A stretch of DNA of 48,475 nt from Brachyspira sp. G79 (GTDB taxonomy: Bacteria > Spirochaetota > Brachyspiria > Brachyspirales > Brachyspiraceae). Numbering within the stretch: position 1 is the first letter of the stretch; each line of letters starts with the position of its first letter. Location of the stretch: NCBI RefSeq assembly GCF_002379365.1, contig NZ_JQIU01000008.1, positions 934,397 to 982,871 on the forward strand, written 5' to 3'. The position numbers and the translations under genes are program-made. Below are positions 15,670 to 23,194 of the stretch, piece after piece. The notes beneath the pieces were generated by a model that made no database searches, had not been told where the DNA came from, and was given only the letters and a program-made list of their open reading frames with translations.

Positions 15670-16866
15670 ATGGATATATCTAAAAGAATTCAAAGATTAA
15701 AAGTTTCGCCTGTTAGAAAATTGAACCCTTATGCAGAAGATGCTGTAAAAAGAGGAATTAAGATTTACCATCTTAATATTGGTCAGCCAGATATAGAAAC
15801 TCCTAAGATATTTTTTGAAGCAATTTCTAAATATAACGGTACAACTCTCAGATATGAGCATTCAAGAGGATTGGCTTTGCTTATTGATAGAATACAAAAA
15901 TATTATGAAAAATTAGGTATTCATTATGATGTAGAGGATATAGTTATCACTAGCGGAGGTTCTGAAGCTATATCTTTTGCTATGCTTGCTATATTTGATG
16001 AGGGAGATGAGATATTAGTTTCTGAGCCTTTGTATGCTAATTACAAAAGTTTCTATGATGTATTTGATATTAAATACAATGCTGTTAGAACTTATGCTGA
16101 AGACGGTTTCCATTTGCCTAGCCGCGAGGAAATAGAAAAACATATAACTCCTAAAACTAAAGCATTTATGCTTGCAAATCCTTCTAATCCTACAGGTGTT
16201 GTGTACACTAAAAGAGAGATGGACGATATAGCATACATAGTAAAAAAATATGATTTGTTTTTGATAAGCGATGAAGTTTACAGAGAGTTTGTTTATGGAG
16301 ACAGAACAGCAATTAGTTTTGGTACTTACAAAGATATAGAAGAAAATGTTGTTATAATAGACTCCATATCAAAAAGATTCTCTGCATGTGGAGCTAGAAT
16401 AGGCTGTCTTATAAGTAAAAATAAAAAATTAATGACTGCAGTATTCAGAGAATGTCAAGCAAGACTTTCTCTTCCTACTTTGGATATGCTTGGAGCTGTT
16501 GCTTTGTATGAACTTCCAGATCATTATTTTGACGCAGCTTTAAAAGAGTATGATTACAGAAGAAGAATTATATTTGAAGAGCTTAATAAAATGGAAGGTG
16601 TTATTGCAAGAGAACCTGAAGGAGCTTTTTATGTACTTGCAAAACTTCCTGTTAAAAATGCTGAAGATTTCATAATATGGCTTTTGAAAGATTTTAATAT
16701 TAATGGAGAAACTGTTATGTTTGCTCCTGCTGAAGGTTTCTATGCAACTGAAGGCTTGGGTAAAGATGAAGTTAGAATTTCTTATGCTTTAGATTCTAAT
16801 GATTTGAAAAAAGCTATGAATATATTAAAAGAAGCATTGATTAAATATAAAGAAGTAGAAAAATAA
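15670..16866 (+). CDS. Class I/II pyridoxal-phosphate aminotransferase (aspartate aminotransferase-like)
   Basis: A 398-residue PLP enzyme of the AspC/AlaT/PatA fold. The N-terminal arm and LNIGQPDIETP are followed by ITSGGSEA (cofactor phosphate loop), ANPSNPTGVVY with the Asn that contacts the ring, ISDEVYREFVY (Asp201 and Tyr204), SISKRFSACGARIG with the Schiff-base Lys235, and a C-terminal EVRISYAL with the substrate-carboxylate Arg. All catalytic residues are present. It transfers amino groups between an amino acid and 2-oxoglutarate or pyruvate; the exact amino acid cannot be read from sequence. GGAGAAG precedes the ATG, with its own promoter upstream and a strong terminator downstream, so it is a single-gene unit. 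Confidence 0.88.
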   Translation: MDISKRIQRLKVSPVRKLNPYAEDAVKRGIKIYHLNIGQPDIETPKIFFEAISKYNGTTLRYEHSRGLALLIDRIQKYYEKLGIHYDVEDIVITSGGSEAISFAMLAIFDEGDEILVSEPLYANYKSFYDVFDIKYNAVRTYAEDGFHLPSREEIEKHITPKTKAFMLANPSNPTGVVYTKREMDDIAYIVKKYDLFLISDEVYREFVYGDRTAISFGTYKDIEENVVIIDSISKRFSACGARIGCLISKNKKLMTAVFRECQARLSLPTLDMLGAVALYELPDHYFDAALKEYDYRRRIIFEELNKMEGVIAREPEGAFYVLAKLPVKNAEDFIIWLLKDFNINGETVMFAPAEGFYATEGLGKDEVRISYALDSNDLKKAMNILKEALIKYKEVEK

Positions 16867-16908
16867 GTATTATTTACTTTTTTATAATAAAATATTAATA
16901 ATCTTAAT

Positions 16909-16945
16909 AAAAAGAGAGCTGTTTTTTATGGCTCTCTTTTATTAT
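16909..16945 (+). terminator. Terminator of the aminotransferase gene
   Basis: AAAGAGAGC at 16911-16919 pairs with GCTCTCTTT at 16931-16939, followed by TATT. Confidence 0.85.
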
Positions 16946-16970
16946 ATCTTTTATTATTTTATAAAATAAA

Positions 16971-17002
16971 AGCTAATACCTTTATTAAAAAAGATATTAG
17001 CT
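16971..17002 (-). terminator. Terminator of the catalase gene
   Basis: AGCTAATA at 16971-16978 pairs with TATTAGCT at 16995-17002. On the minus strand the stem is followed by TTTTATTTTAT. Confidence 0.7.
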
Positions 17003-17059
17003 GTAATAATAGTTTGATTGTTTTTATATTTTTTTCAAAATCATTATACTAAAAAATTA

Positions 17060-18511
17060 TCATATATCTTTCTCATCAATGCCCAAAGCTTTAAGTACAC
17101 CTAATCCGTAGGCTTTGTCCACATTCATACAATTTTTAACATGTCTTAATTTTACTTCTTTAGTAACGCCGTTCATATCTCTTGCCGTGTTTTCAAATAA
17201 TACTTTTTTCTGCTCATCAGTCATAAGATTAAATAAAGCTCTTGCATCAGTATAGTAATCATCATCATCTTCTCTGTAATCATATCTGAAAGCATCACCA
17301 TAAAGTTTTAGAGGAGGCTCAGCATACTCTTTTTGCTCTTTCCATTCACCCTGAGAGTTTGGTTCATATTCTACTTTAGAGCCATTATTAGAATCTACTT
17401 TCATATATCCGTCTCTATGATAAGTATTAGCTTTAAACTTAGGAGCATTTACTGGTATGCTTGAATAATTAACGCCAAGTCTATATCTTTGAGTATCAGT
17501 ATATGAGAATAATCTTCCTTGAAGCATTCTGTCTGGAGAAAAACCAATTCCCGGAATTATTGTAGAAGGACTGAATGCTGACTGTTCTACTTCTGCAAAA
17601 TAATTTTCAGGATTTCTATTTAATTCTAAAACTCCTACATCAATTAAAGGATATTCTTTCTGAGACCAAGTTTTAGTTAGATCGAATGGATTTCTTTTGC
17701 TTGCATTAGCTTGTTCTTCTGTCATTATCTGAATCTTCATATTCCATCTTGGATAATCTCCTCTTTCTATAGCTTCAAATAAATCTTTTTGAGAGCTTTC
17801 TCTGTCTTTTGCTATTACTGCTGCTGCTTCTTCATCAGTAAGATTTTTAATGCCCTGCTGAGTTTTGAAATGGAATTTTACCCAAAATCTTTTATTATCT
17901 TTATTTATAAAACTATAAGCATGACTGCTGAAACCATGCATATATCTGTAGCTATAAGGTATTCCTCTGTCACTCATATCTATTGTTATTTGATGAATAG
18001 CTTCAGGCAAAGAAGTTAAAAAATCCCATTTATTCTGAGCACTTCTCATATTTGTTTTAGGGTCTCTTTTTACAGCATGATTTAAATCTGGGAATTTTAA
18101 AGGGTCTCTAAAATAAAATACTGGAGTATTATTCCCTACCAAATCCCAGTTTCCTTCTTCTGTATAGAATTTAATTGCAAATCCTCTGATATCTCTCTCG
18201 GCATCTGCAGCTCCCCTCTCTCCAGCTACTGTAGAAAATCTTACAAATAAATCAGTTTTCTTTCCTATTTCAGAAAATATTTTTGCTTTGGTATACTGTG
18301 TTATATCATGTGTAACTGTAAATGTACCGTATGCCCCAGAACCTTTTGCATGCATTCTTCTTTCTGGTATTACCTCTCTATCAAAATGTGCCATCTTCTC
18401 CATAAACCATACATCTTGAAGAAGCATAGGTCCTCTAGGTCCTGCTGTAATTGAGTTTTGATTGTTTTCAACTGGAGCCCCAAATTCAGTTGTTAATTTT
18501 TTATCAGACAT
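17060..18511 (-). CDS. katA: Heme catalase (small-subunit type)
   Basis: A 483-residue monofunctional heme catalase that dismutates hydrogen peroxide in the cytoplasm. Conserved parts are the N-terminal [22 protein letters not shown], catalytic His54 in [27 protein letters not shown], the distal Asn127 in [17 protein letters not shown], and the proximal heme-tyrosine motif [14 protein letters not shown]. Length fits the short clade-3 bacterial enzymes, which lack the C-terminal flavodoxin-like domain. AAGGAG precedes the ATG. The promoter region carries an 18-bp perfect palindrome overlapping its -35 box and spacer, suggesting repression by a Fur/PerR-like protein. The gene is transcribed alone. 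Confidence 0.97.
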   Translation of the reverse strand: MSDKKLTTEFGAPVENNQNSITAGPRGPMLLQDVWFMEKMAHFDREVIPERRMHAKGSGAYGTFTVTHDITQYTKAKIFSEIGKKTDLFVRFSTVAGERGAADAERDIRGFAIKFYTEEGNWDLVGNNTPVFYFRDPLKFPDLNHAVKRDPKTNMRSAQNKWDFLTSLPEAIHQITIDMSDRGIPYSYRYMHGFSSHAYSFINKDNKRFWVKFHFKTQQGIKNLTDEEAAAVIAKDRESSQKDLFEAIERGDYPRWNMKIQIMTEEQANASKRNPFDLTKTWSQKEYPLIDVGVLELNRNPENYFAEVEQSAFSPSTIIPGIGFSPDRMLQGRLFSYTDTQRYRLGVNYSSIPVNAPKFKANTYHRDGYMKVDSNNGSKVEYEPNSQGEWKEQKEYAEPPLKLYGDAFRYDYREDDDDYYTDARALFNLMTDEQKKVLFENTARDMNGVTKEVKLRHVKNCMNVDKAYGLGVLKALGIDEKDI

Positions 18512-18550
18512 ATTAAAATCTCCTTATTGATATTAATTACTAATAAATAT

Positions 18551-18579
18551 ATTATACTAAATAATATATATTATTTCAA
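18551..18579 (-). promoter_or_regulatory. katA promoter with embedded palindromic operator
   Basis: On the minus strand TTGAAA (18579-18574) and TATAAT (18556-18551) are separated by 17 bases. The sequence AAATAATATATATTATTT at 18559-18576 is a perfect 18-bp palindrome filling the spacer and touching the -35 box. It resembles AT-rich PerR/Fur boxes (TTATAATnATTATAA type) only loosely. Peroxide- or metal-responsive control is an inference. Confidence 0.55.
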
Positions 18580-18618
18580 GACTTAATCATAATTTTTTTA
18601 TTATTTTATATTTTAATA

Positions 18619-18824
18619 TGAAACTTTTTTAATATTTATACGTCTAATATATCAAACAGATATATGATTATATATTTTGGAGGTTTGTGTTAAATTAAAA
18701 GCATATTTATTTTAATATGCCTTCGCTTAAAACTTTTGAATGACATATTTATAAAAGTTTTACAGTGTTGTACAATATTAAAACGGATAAAACTGCTTTA
18801 TAGTAGTATACTGCAGTTTTATCC
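18619..18824 (+). repeat. Structured intergenic element, copy A (possible small RNA)
   Basis: About 205 bases without a coding frame, in a 700-bp gene-free stretch between katA and moxR. The copy opens with a block containing TTTATACGTCTAATAT (18635-18650), then TTTTGGAGGTTTGTGTTAAA (18676-18694 area) and GCTTAAAACTTTT. It ends in a perfect 12-bp hairpin, GGATAAAACTGC (18785-18796) with GCAGTTTTATCC (18813-18824). Inner hairpins are GCATATT/AATATGC (18701-18720) and a 10-bp TAAAACTTTT/AAAAGTTTTA stem (18728-18762). The order of blocks matches copy B. Plus-strand sense is suggested by the end hairpin followed by AT-rich sequence. Confidence 0.55.
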
Positions 18825-18910
18825 AAAATTATTATTTAATTTTTAATGACGCTGTTTGAAAATATTTCAATAAATAATTATATAAATTTTATTTTTAGCA
18901 ATTTTTTATA

Positions 18911-19118
18911 GGGAACTTTTTATAGATTTATACGTCTAATATGTTAAATAAAGCTGATTTATAAAATTAAATCGTTTTAGAGGTTTATGTTAAATTTTTA
19001 AAGGAGGTTATTTTTGCTTAATACTTTTAATGATGTAAACTAAATTTCATGATTTTAAAGTGTTATGCATATAAAGCTGCTTTGAACATTTTGGAGGTTT
19101 ATGCGGTTCAAAGCAGCT
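18911..19118 (+). repeat. Structured intergenic element, copy B (possible small RNA)
   Basis: Diverged duplicate of copy A, offset by 292 bases. It shares GAACTTTTT, TTTATACGTCTAATAT (18927-18942), TTTTAGAGGTTTATGTTAAA, GCTTAATACTTTT and AAAGTGTTATGCATA. It ends in a perfect 15-bp hairpin, AAAGCTGCTTTGAAC with GTTCAAAGCAGCTTT. The loop of that hairpin contains GGAGGTTTATG, a third copy of the GGAGGTTT block. The terminal hairpins of the two copies differ in sequence but both pair perfectly, which favours conserved structure. It is followed by a T-rich tract (GTTTGTTTTTATTT). No known RNA family is recognised. Confidence 0.55.
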
Positions 19119-19157
19119 TTAGTTTGTTTTTATTTGATTAATAAATGCTTACCTTAT

Positions 19158-19195
19158 AAAAAAGCCTATATAAAATTATTATATAGGCTTTTTAT
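19158..19195 (-). terminator. Terminator downstream of moxR
   Basis: AAGCCTATATA pairs with TATATAGGCTT across a short AT loop. T runs flank both sides, so it may stop transcription from either strand. Confidence 0.8.
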
Positions 19196-19212
19196 TTTTC
19201 AAGTATATTTTT

Positions 19213-20202
19213 TTAAGGCACATTTATACTAGCAAGCAAGTTTTCTATTATCATATCGCTATTAATATTTTCTGCCTGTGCTTCATAGCTTATGCTTATT
19301 CTATGCCTTAATATTTCATAAGCAACTGCTCTTATATCTTCTGGCATAACAAATCCCCTTCCCTGCATCATAGCATTAGCTTTTGCTGCTTTTGTAAGGT
19401 ATATTCCAGCCCTTGGAGAAGCACCGTATTCTATATATTCACTTTGAAGTTTATATTCTTTTGGATTTCTAGTGGCGTCTATAATATTAACTATATAATC
19501 AATTAATCTTTCTTCTATATGTATTTGATTAGCCAATTTTCTTAATTTTTCTATAGTTTCTATAGTAGTTATTGATTTTAATTCTTCTGGTTTTGAAGAA
19601 GACATATTTTTTATAATAGTTTTCTCTTCGCTTTTAGTAGGGTATTTTACTATTACTTTGAGCATAAATCTGTCAACTTGTGCTTCTGGTAATGGATAAG
19701 TACCTTCCTGTTCTATAGGGTTTTGAGTTGCAAGTACCAAAAATACATCGGGCAGCTGATAAGTAGTATCTCCTATAGTAACCTGATGTTCACCCATAGC
19801 CTCTAAAAGAGCAGACTGTACTTTAGCAGGCGAACGGTTTATTTCATCTGCCAATATTATATTTGAAAATATTGGTCCTTGTTTTGGTACAAATGCCGAG
19901 TTTTTTATATCGTAAATTTCTGTTCCCACAATATCAGCAGGAAGTAAATCGGGTGTAAACTGTATTCTTTTGTAGCTTGCATCTATAGTACTTGCCAATG
20001 ATTTTACAGTTAAAGTTTTAGCAAGCCCAGGTACTCCTTCTAATAATACATGCCCATCACATATAATACCCAAAAGAAGTTTGTCTATCATATTTTCCTG
20101 ACCAATTATTACTTTTTTTATTTCGCTTTTTATAGCCTGCACAACATCAAGTGCCATTTTTGAGGCTTCAGAAATAGCCTGCAAAGAATTATTTTCTGTC
20201 AT
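19213..20202 (-). CDS. MoxR-family AAA+ ATPase
   Basis: A 329-residue AAA+ chaperone-like ATPase. Motifs in order: Walker A GVPGLAKT, the VKSLASTIDASYKRIQFTPDLLPADIVGTEIY segment typical of MoxR, Walker B NIILADEINRSPAKVQSALLEAM, sensor 1 LATQNPIEQEGTYPLPEAQVDRF and sensor 2 YGASPRAGIYL. Length and motifs are complete. MoxR proteins usually act with von Willebrand factor A proteins to mature enzymes or envelope complexes. Here the start lies one base after the stop of a BatD-like membrane gene, so they are surely co-translated. The usual DUF58 and VWA (BatA/BatB) partners are absent from the neighbourhood. Confidence 0.93.
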   Translation of the reverse strand: MTENNSLQAISEASKMALDVVQAIKSEIKKVIIGQENMIDKLLLGIICDGHVLLEGVPGLAKTLTVKSLASTIDASYKRIQFTPDLLPADIVGTEIYDIKNSAFVPKQGPIFSNIILADEINRSPAKVQSALLEAMGEHQVTIGDTTYQLPDVFLVLATQNPIEQEGTYPLPEAQVDRFMLKVIVKYPTKSEEKTIIKNMSSSKPEELKSITTIETIEKLRKLANQIHIEERLIDYIVNIIDATRNPKEYKLQSEYIEYGASPRAGIYLTKAAKANAMMQGRGFVMPEDIRAVAYEILRHRISISYEAQAENINSDMIIENLLASINVP

Positions 20203-20203
20203 G

Positions 20204-20749
20204 TCAACTTCCTATTTTATAGTTTTTTTTATTTTCAAATGCTTTTTTATTAAAATTATGCTGTTCTTTTATAAACTTAAATATTAAAAAAGCTATAAGA
20301 ATTATAACAACCCATTGCCCTATCATAATTAATATAAACCAAGAACTGAAGACCCTTATATTATATTCTTTAATTAATTGTTCCTGAGGCACTAAACTAT
20401 TTCCTCTTTCTACGTTATAGTATGCAGCTTCTAGTTCAGGTATTTTTAATTTTCCTTTTCTAATGGGTTTAAGTGTATAAGTTATTTTATAATTCATAGT
20501 AGGAACTTCATTATCTTTATGTATAGTTTCCATTTCTATTTCTTTATTAATAACTTCAAAATCACTTATAGCATTTTCATTAATGCCAGACGGTTTGAAC
20601 TTACCAGCATCTCCAGTATAAAGGAGAGAATATTCTATATTTTCCCATTCATACATACTTTTTTTATTAACTTTATCCTCCACTATTACTATAGAATATA
20701 ATAGTGCATTTGCTGTTATCATTATTAAAAAAATATAGTATTTAATCAT
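20204..20749 (-). CDS. BatD-like membrane protein, short form
   Basis: A 181-residue membrane protein with an N-terminal hydrophobic segment (YYIFLIMITANALLYSIV) and a C-terminal helix (WFILIMIGQWVVIILIAFLIF) followed by a basic tail. The extracytoplasmic part reads VNKKSMYEWENIEYSLLYTGDAGKFKPS..FEVIN and NYKITYTLKPIRKGKLKIPELEAAYYN, which resembles the repeated immunoglobulin-like domain of BatD, but only one such domain is present. Pairing with MoxR supports the call. On the minus strand a TATAAT ends only 8 bases before the ATG and no ribosome binding site is seen, so the message may be nearly leaderless. Confidence 0.6.
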   Translation of the reverse strand: MIKYYIFLIMITANALLYSIVIVEDKVNKKSMYEWENIEYSLLYTGDAGKFKPSGINENAISDFEVINKEIEMETIHKDNEVPTMNYKITYTLKPIRKGKLKIPELEAAYYNVERGNSLVPQEQLIKEYNIRVFSSWFILIMIGQWVVIILIAFLIFKFIKEQHNFNKKAFENKKNYKIGS

Positions 20750-20757
20750 TGAAGTAG

Positions 20758-20784
20758 ATTATATAAAAATGTAAAAAAAGTCAA
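20758..20784 (-). promoter_or_regulatory. Putative promoter for the BatD-like/moxR pair
   Basis: Minus-strand TTGACT (20784-20779) and TATAAT (20763-20758) with a 15-base spacer, directly after the stop of the upstream barrel gene. The spacer is short, so activity is uncertain. If used, transcription would start at or next to the ATG. Confidence 0.45.
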
Positions 20785-20787
20785 TAG

Positions 20788-21534
20788 TTATCTTCTAAAC
20801 TTATTAAAATCCAAAGTGTATGACAATGATACACCTATACCAAAATAAAATCCGCTTGCAAGCTGTTCCAAATAAGGAGTAAAGTTTAATGAAAGACTTG
20901 CATCGCTGTTAAGTACAAGATAAAGTCCTAATCCCAAATGATTAAGATATAAAAATGCACTATTATAGAAATCATAGGCTATATGATACTCTAAATATAT
21001 ACCAGCAAGAGAAAATCCGAATAAAGCTCCAGGGTATACTCCTAAAGCCATTTTAAGCCTTAAAGATTCTACTACGCCTCTAGGATCATTAAAATACATA
21101 GGAACTTCTAAGTTGGCATACATAGTTAAAAAATCTCCTAATCCTATTAAATAATGTATTTGAGGATTAAGACCAAATTTTTGTTTTGATGAGCCTGGGA
21201 ATAATACTTCAACAGCTCCTATAAAGCCATTAAAAAACTGAAATCTAGGCATTATTGAAAACTGGGGCTCTCCTTCTACACCAACACCTAATTCTGGAAG
21301 ATACGTCATAGGAAGTACTCTTGCAAATATATCAAAGTTTCTAAGTATTCCGAAGTTAATCATAATAGGACTTGATAATGTATATTTTTTAGTACCTATT
21401 CTATCATTATTAACATAAATAGTACCGCCCAAACGCAATGCACCTGTCATTCCAGTGTACATCTTATATGGAAAAGAATAAGCCAATGCTGATAATACAG
21501 ACATTAAAATAAATGTAAAAATTAATCTTCTCAT
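20788..21534 (-). CDS. Predicted outer-membrane barrel protein
   Basis: A 248-residue secreted protein. The signal peptide is RRLIFTFILMSVLSALAYSF. The mature part is made of alternating amphipathic strands with many glycine and aromatic residues, such as FGILRNFDIFARVLP, FSIMPRFQFFNGFIGAVEVLFPGS, GLGLYLVLNSDASLSLNFTPYL and FYFGIGVSLSYTLDF. The C-terminus ends in KFRR and not in a classical terminal aromatic. It is not closely similar to the three-member barrel family elsewhere in the window. The BatD-like gene starts 38 bp downstream. No specific function can be assigned; the barrel is inferred from pattern alone. Confidence 0.7.
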   Translation of the reverse strand: MRRLIFTFILMSVLSALAYSFPYKMYTGMTGALRLGGTIYVNNDRIGTKKYTLSSPIMINFGILRNFDIFARVLPMTYLPELGVGVEGEPQFSIMPRFQFFNGFIGAVEVLFPGSSKQKFGLNPQIHYLIGLGDFLTMYANLEVPMYFNDPRGVVESLRLKMALGVYPGALFGFSLAGIYLEYHIAYDFYNSAFLYLNHLGLGLYLVLNSDASLSLNFTPYLEQLASGFYFGIGVSLSYTLDFNKFRR

Positions 21535-21660
21535 ATATTAAAAATCTTCCATAGTATTTATATACTTATAATACACTTAATACAAAAAAATATCAATAAA
21601 TAATATTAATAAATAAATTATTATAACTATTAGAAATATAGTATGTTATTAGTCCTAAAT

Positions 21661-21688
21661 TTGACTTTTAAAAAGTATATGGTATAAT
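21661..21688 (+). promoter_or_regulatory. Promoter of the MATE leader
   Basis: TTGACT at 21661-21666 and TATAAT at 21683-21688, spacer 16. Transcription would start near 21695, exactly where the first leader hairpin begins. Confidence 0.8.
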
Positions 21689-21713
21689 GTAATTAAGTTC
21701 ATCGGAGGACTTA

Positions 21714-21791
21714 TTGGAAATAGAAAATACCAAAGGTTGGATAAGATGTCTAATTATTAGATTTCTTTTCCAGCCTTTTATTTTTTTGTAA
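21714..21791 (+). CDS. Putative 25-codon leader peptide of the MATE gene
   Basis: GGAGG at 21704-21708 lies five bases before TTG 21714, which opens 25 codons to TAA 21789-21791. The product begins MEIENTKGWIRC and ends hydrophobic (PFIFL). The frame covers both arms of the terminator hairpin, so a translating or stalled ribosome would decide whether the terminator forms. The layout resembles attenuators of antibiotic-response genes. Whether it is translated is unproven. Confidence 0.5.
   Translation: MEIENTKGWIRCLIIRFLFQPFIFL
21732..21787 (+). terminator. Attenuator terminator in the MATE leader
   Basis: A ten-pair outer stem (one G-U) plus inner TCTAA/TTAGA pairing, then a T-rich tract at 21776-21787, all upstream of the MATE start codon. 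Confidence 0.75.
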
Positions 21792-21802
21792 GGGTTTATT
21801 TT

Positions 21803-23116
21803 ATGGATATTCTAAAAACGGATGTGAAAAAAATATTTTTTAAGTATTTGTATGCAAGTTTCGGAAGTGCTTTAATAGCTGCTATTTATTCTATAGTAGA
21901 TGTTGCTATGGTTGGTCAGTACGAAGGTGATAATGGAGCTGCTGCTTTGGCGGTATTTGCTCCTATATGGAATATAATATACAGCATAGGAATGTTATTT
22001 GGTATAGGAGGTTCTGTTCTTTTTAGTAAGGCAAGAGGCTCTGGAGAACATGAAAAATCAAATATTTTCTTTACTTCTTCATTCATTGCTCTATCAATAG
22101 TCATATTTATAATTTGGGTTTTATCAATAGTATTTGAAGATAATATACTTTATTTTTTCGGTGCTGATGATGTGCTTTTAAGATTGGCTAAAATATATTT
22201 TCTTCCTATAAAAATAATCCTTCCTTTATTTGCTTTCAGTCAATTTTTTGCTGCGTATCTTAGAAATGATAATGCCCCTATGAAAGCTACTATTGCTGTT
22301 ATGGCTGGCGGAATATTTAATATATTTGGTGATTACTTTTTTGTATTTGTATGCGATATGGGTATATTCGGTGCTGGTCTTGCCACCGCTATAGGACAGG
22401 TTATTACTGCTTTAATTTTAATATCTCATCTATTTACAAAAAAGAATACTTTAAAATTTGTAAAAGTAAATAAATTATTTTCATTATCAAAGAATATAGT
22501 ATCAATTGGTTTTTCTACGTTTTTTATAGATATAGCAATGGGAATACTTGCTTTAATGTTTAATAATCAGATAATGAAATATTTTAACTCTTCAGCATTG
22601 GCAGTGTACTCTGTAATAATTAATATTAATATATTAGTTCAGTCATCAGCTTATGCAATAGGACAAGCAGCACAGCCTATAATATCTGCTAATCTTGGAG
22701 CAGGCAATATGAACAGAATAAAATCTGCAGTGAAATATGGTATATTTACAGCTTTAATATTGGCAATAGTTTCTACTTTATTTACATACTTTAATACTGA
22801 CTTCTTAATGAAAGCATTTATGAAGCCTTCAGATGAAGCTTTGAGTATATCAAAAAATATTATGAGAGCTTATTTTATATCATTCTTAATACTCCCATTT
22901 AATATATATGCCACATACTATTTTCAGGCTATAATGAAACCAGCTTATTCATTTATAATTGCAATATTGAGAGGTCTTATAATAAGCGGTATTTTAATAT
23001 TTGTAATGCCTTTAATATTTGCAAAAGAGAGTATATGGTATGTTATGCCTATTACAGAAGTTTTAACTTTTATAGTAACAGCAGTATTTTTTATAAAATA
23101 TAGAACTTTAAAATAA
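21803..23116 (+). CDS. MATE family multidrug efflux transporter
   Basis: A 437-residue inner-membrane protein with about twelve hydrophobic helices in two similar halves. The first half has IAAIYSIVDVAMVGQY..GAAALAVFAPIWNI, GIGGSVLFSKARGSGE and PLFAFSQFFAAYLRNDNAP, typical of the MepA/DinF-like branch. The second half repeats the pattern with NIVSIGFSTFFIDIAMG and AYAIGQAAQPIISANLGAGN. Such proteins expel cationic drugs or metabolites in exchange for Na+ or H+. AAGGG precedes the ATG. Expression is probably gated by the leader attenuator directly upstream. The bile-acid dehydrogenase gene follows 78 bp downstream, so export of toxic bile compounds is one possible role. Confidence 0.93.
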   Translation: MDILKTDVKKIFFKYLYASFGSALIAAIYSIVDVAMVGQYEGDNGAAALAVFAPIWNIIYSIGMLFGIGGSVLFSKARGSGEHEKSNIFFTSSFIALSIVIFIIWVLSIVFEDNILYFFGADDVLLRLAKIYFLPIKIILPLFAFSQFFAAYLRNDNAPMKATIAVMAGGIFNIFGDYFFVFVCDMGIFGAGLATAIGQVITALILISHLFTKKNTLKFVKVNKLFSLSKNIVSIGFSTFFIDIAMGILALMFNNQIMKYFNSSALAVYSVIININILVQSSAYAIGQAAQPIISANLGAGNMNRIKSAVKYGIFTALILAIVSTLFTYFNTDFLMKAFMKPSDEALSISKNIMRAYFISFLILPFNIYATYYFQAIMKPAYSFIIAILRGLIISGILIFVMPLIFAKESIWYVMPITEVLTFIVTAVFFIKYRTLK

Positions 23117-23194
23117 TTATATATTTTATAGAAATAATTATTAAATAGAATATAATTATTTAATATAAACATTGTAAAAAGGAGATTTAAGTAA

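Larger units (their letters stand above)
21695..21802 (+). promoter_or_regulatory. Leader with transcription attenuator upstream of the MATE efflux gene
   Basis: A roughly 108-base leader. AAGTTC (21695-21700) pairs with GGACTT (21707-21712) around loop ATCGGA. A long hairpin, AAAGGTTGGA (21732-21741) with TCCAGCCTTT (21769-21778), is followed by TTTTATTTTTTT, forming an intrinsic terminator before the MATE start. GGACTTAT (from 21707) could instead pair with ATAAG..GTC (21741-21749), which would open the terminator's 5' arm. I recognise no riboswitch class. The leader also encodes a short peptide spanning the terminator, so ribosome stalling is a likely sensor. Confidence 0.65.

Noticed and set aside
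18676-18700. GGAGGTTTGTG/ATG blocks at 18.6-19.1 kb read as translation starts
   Set aside because: The spacing of three bases between GGAGG and the start codon is too short and the frames are only four to five codons long; they are better viewed as part of a structured element.
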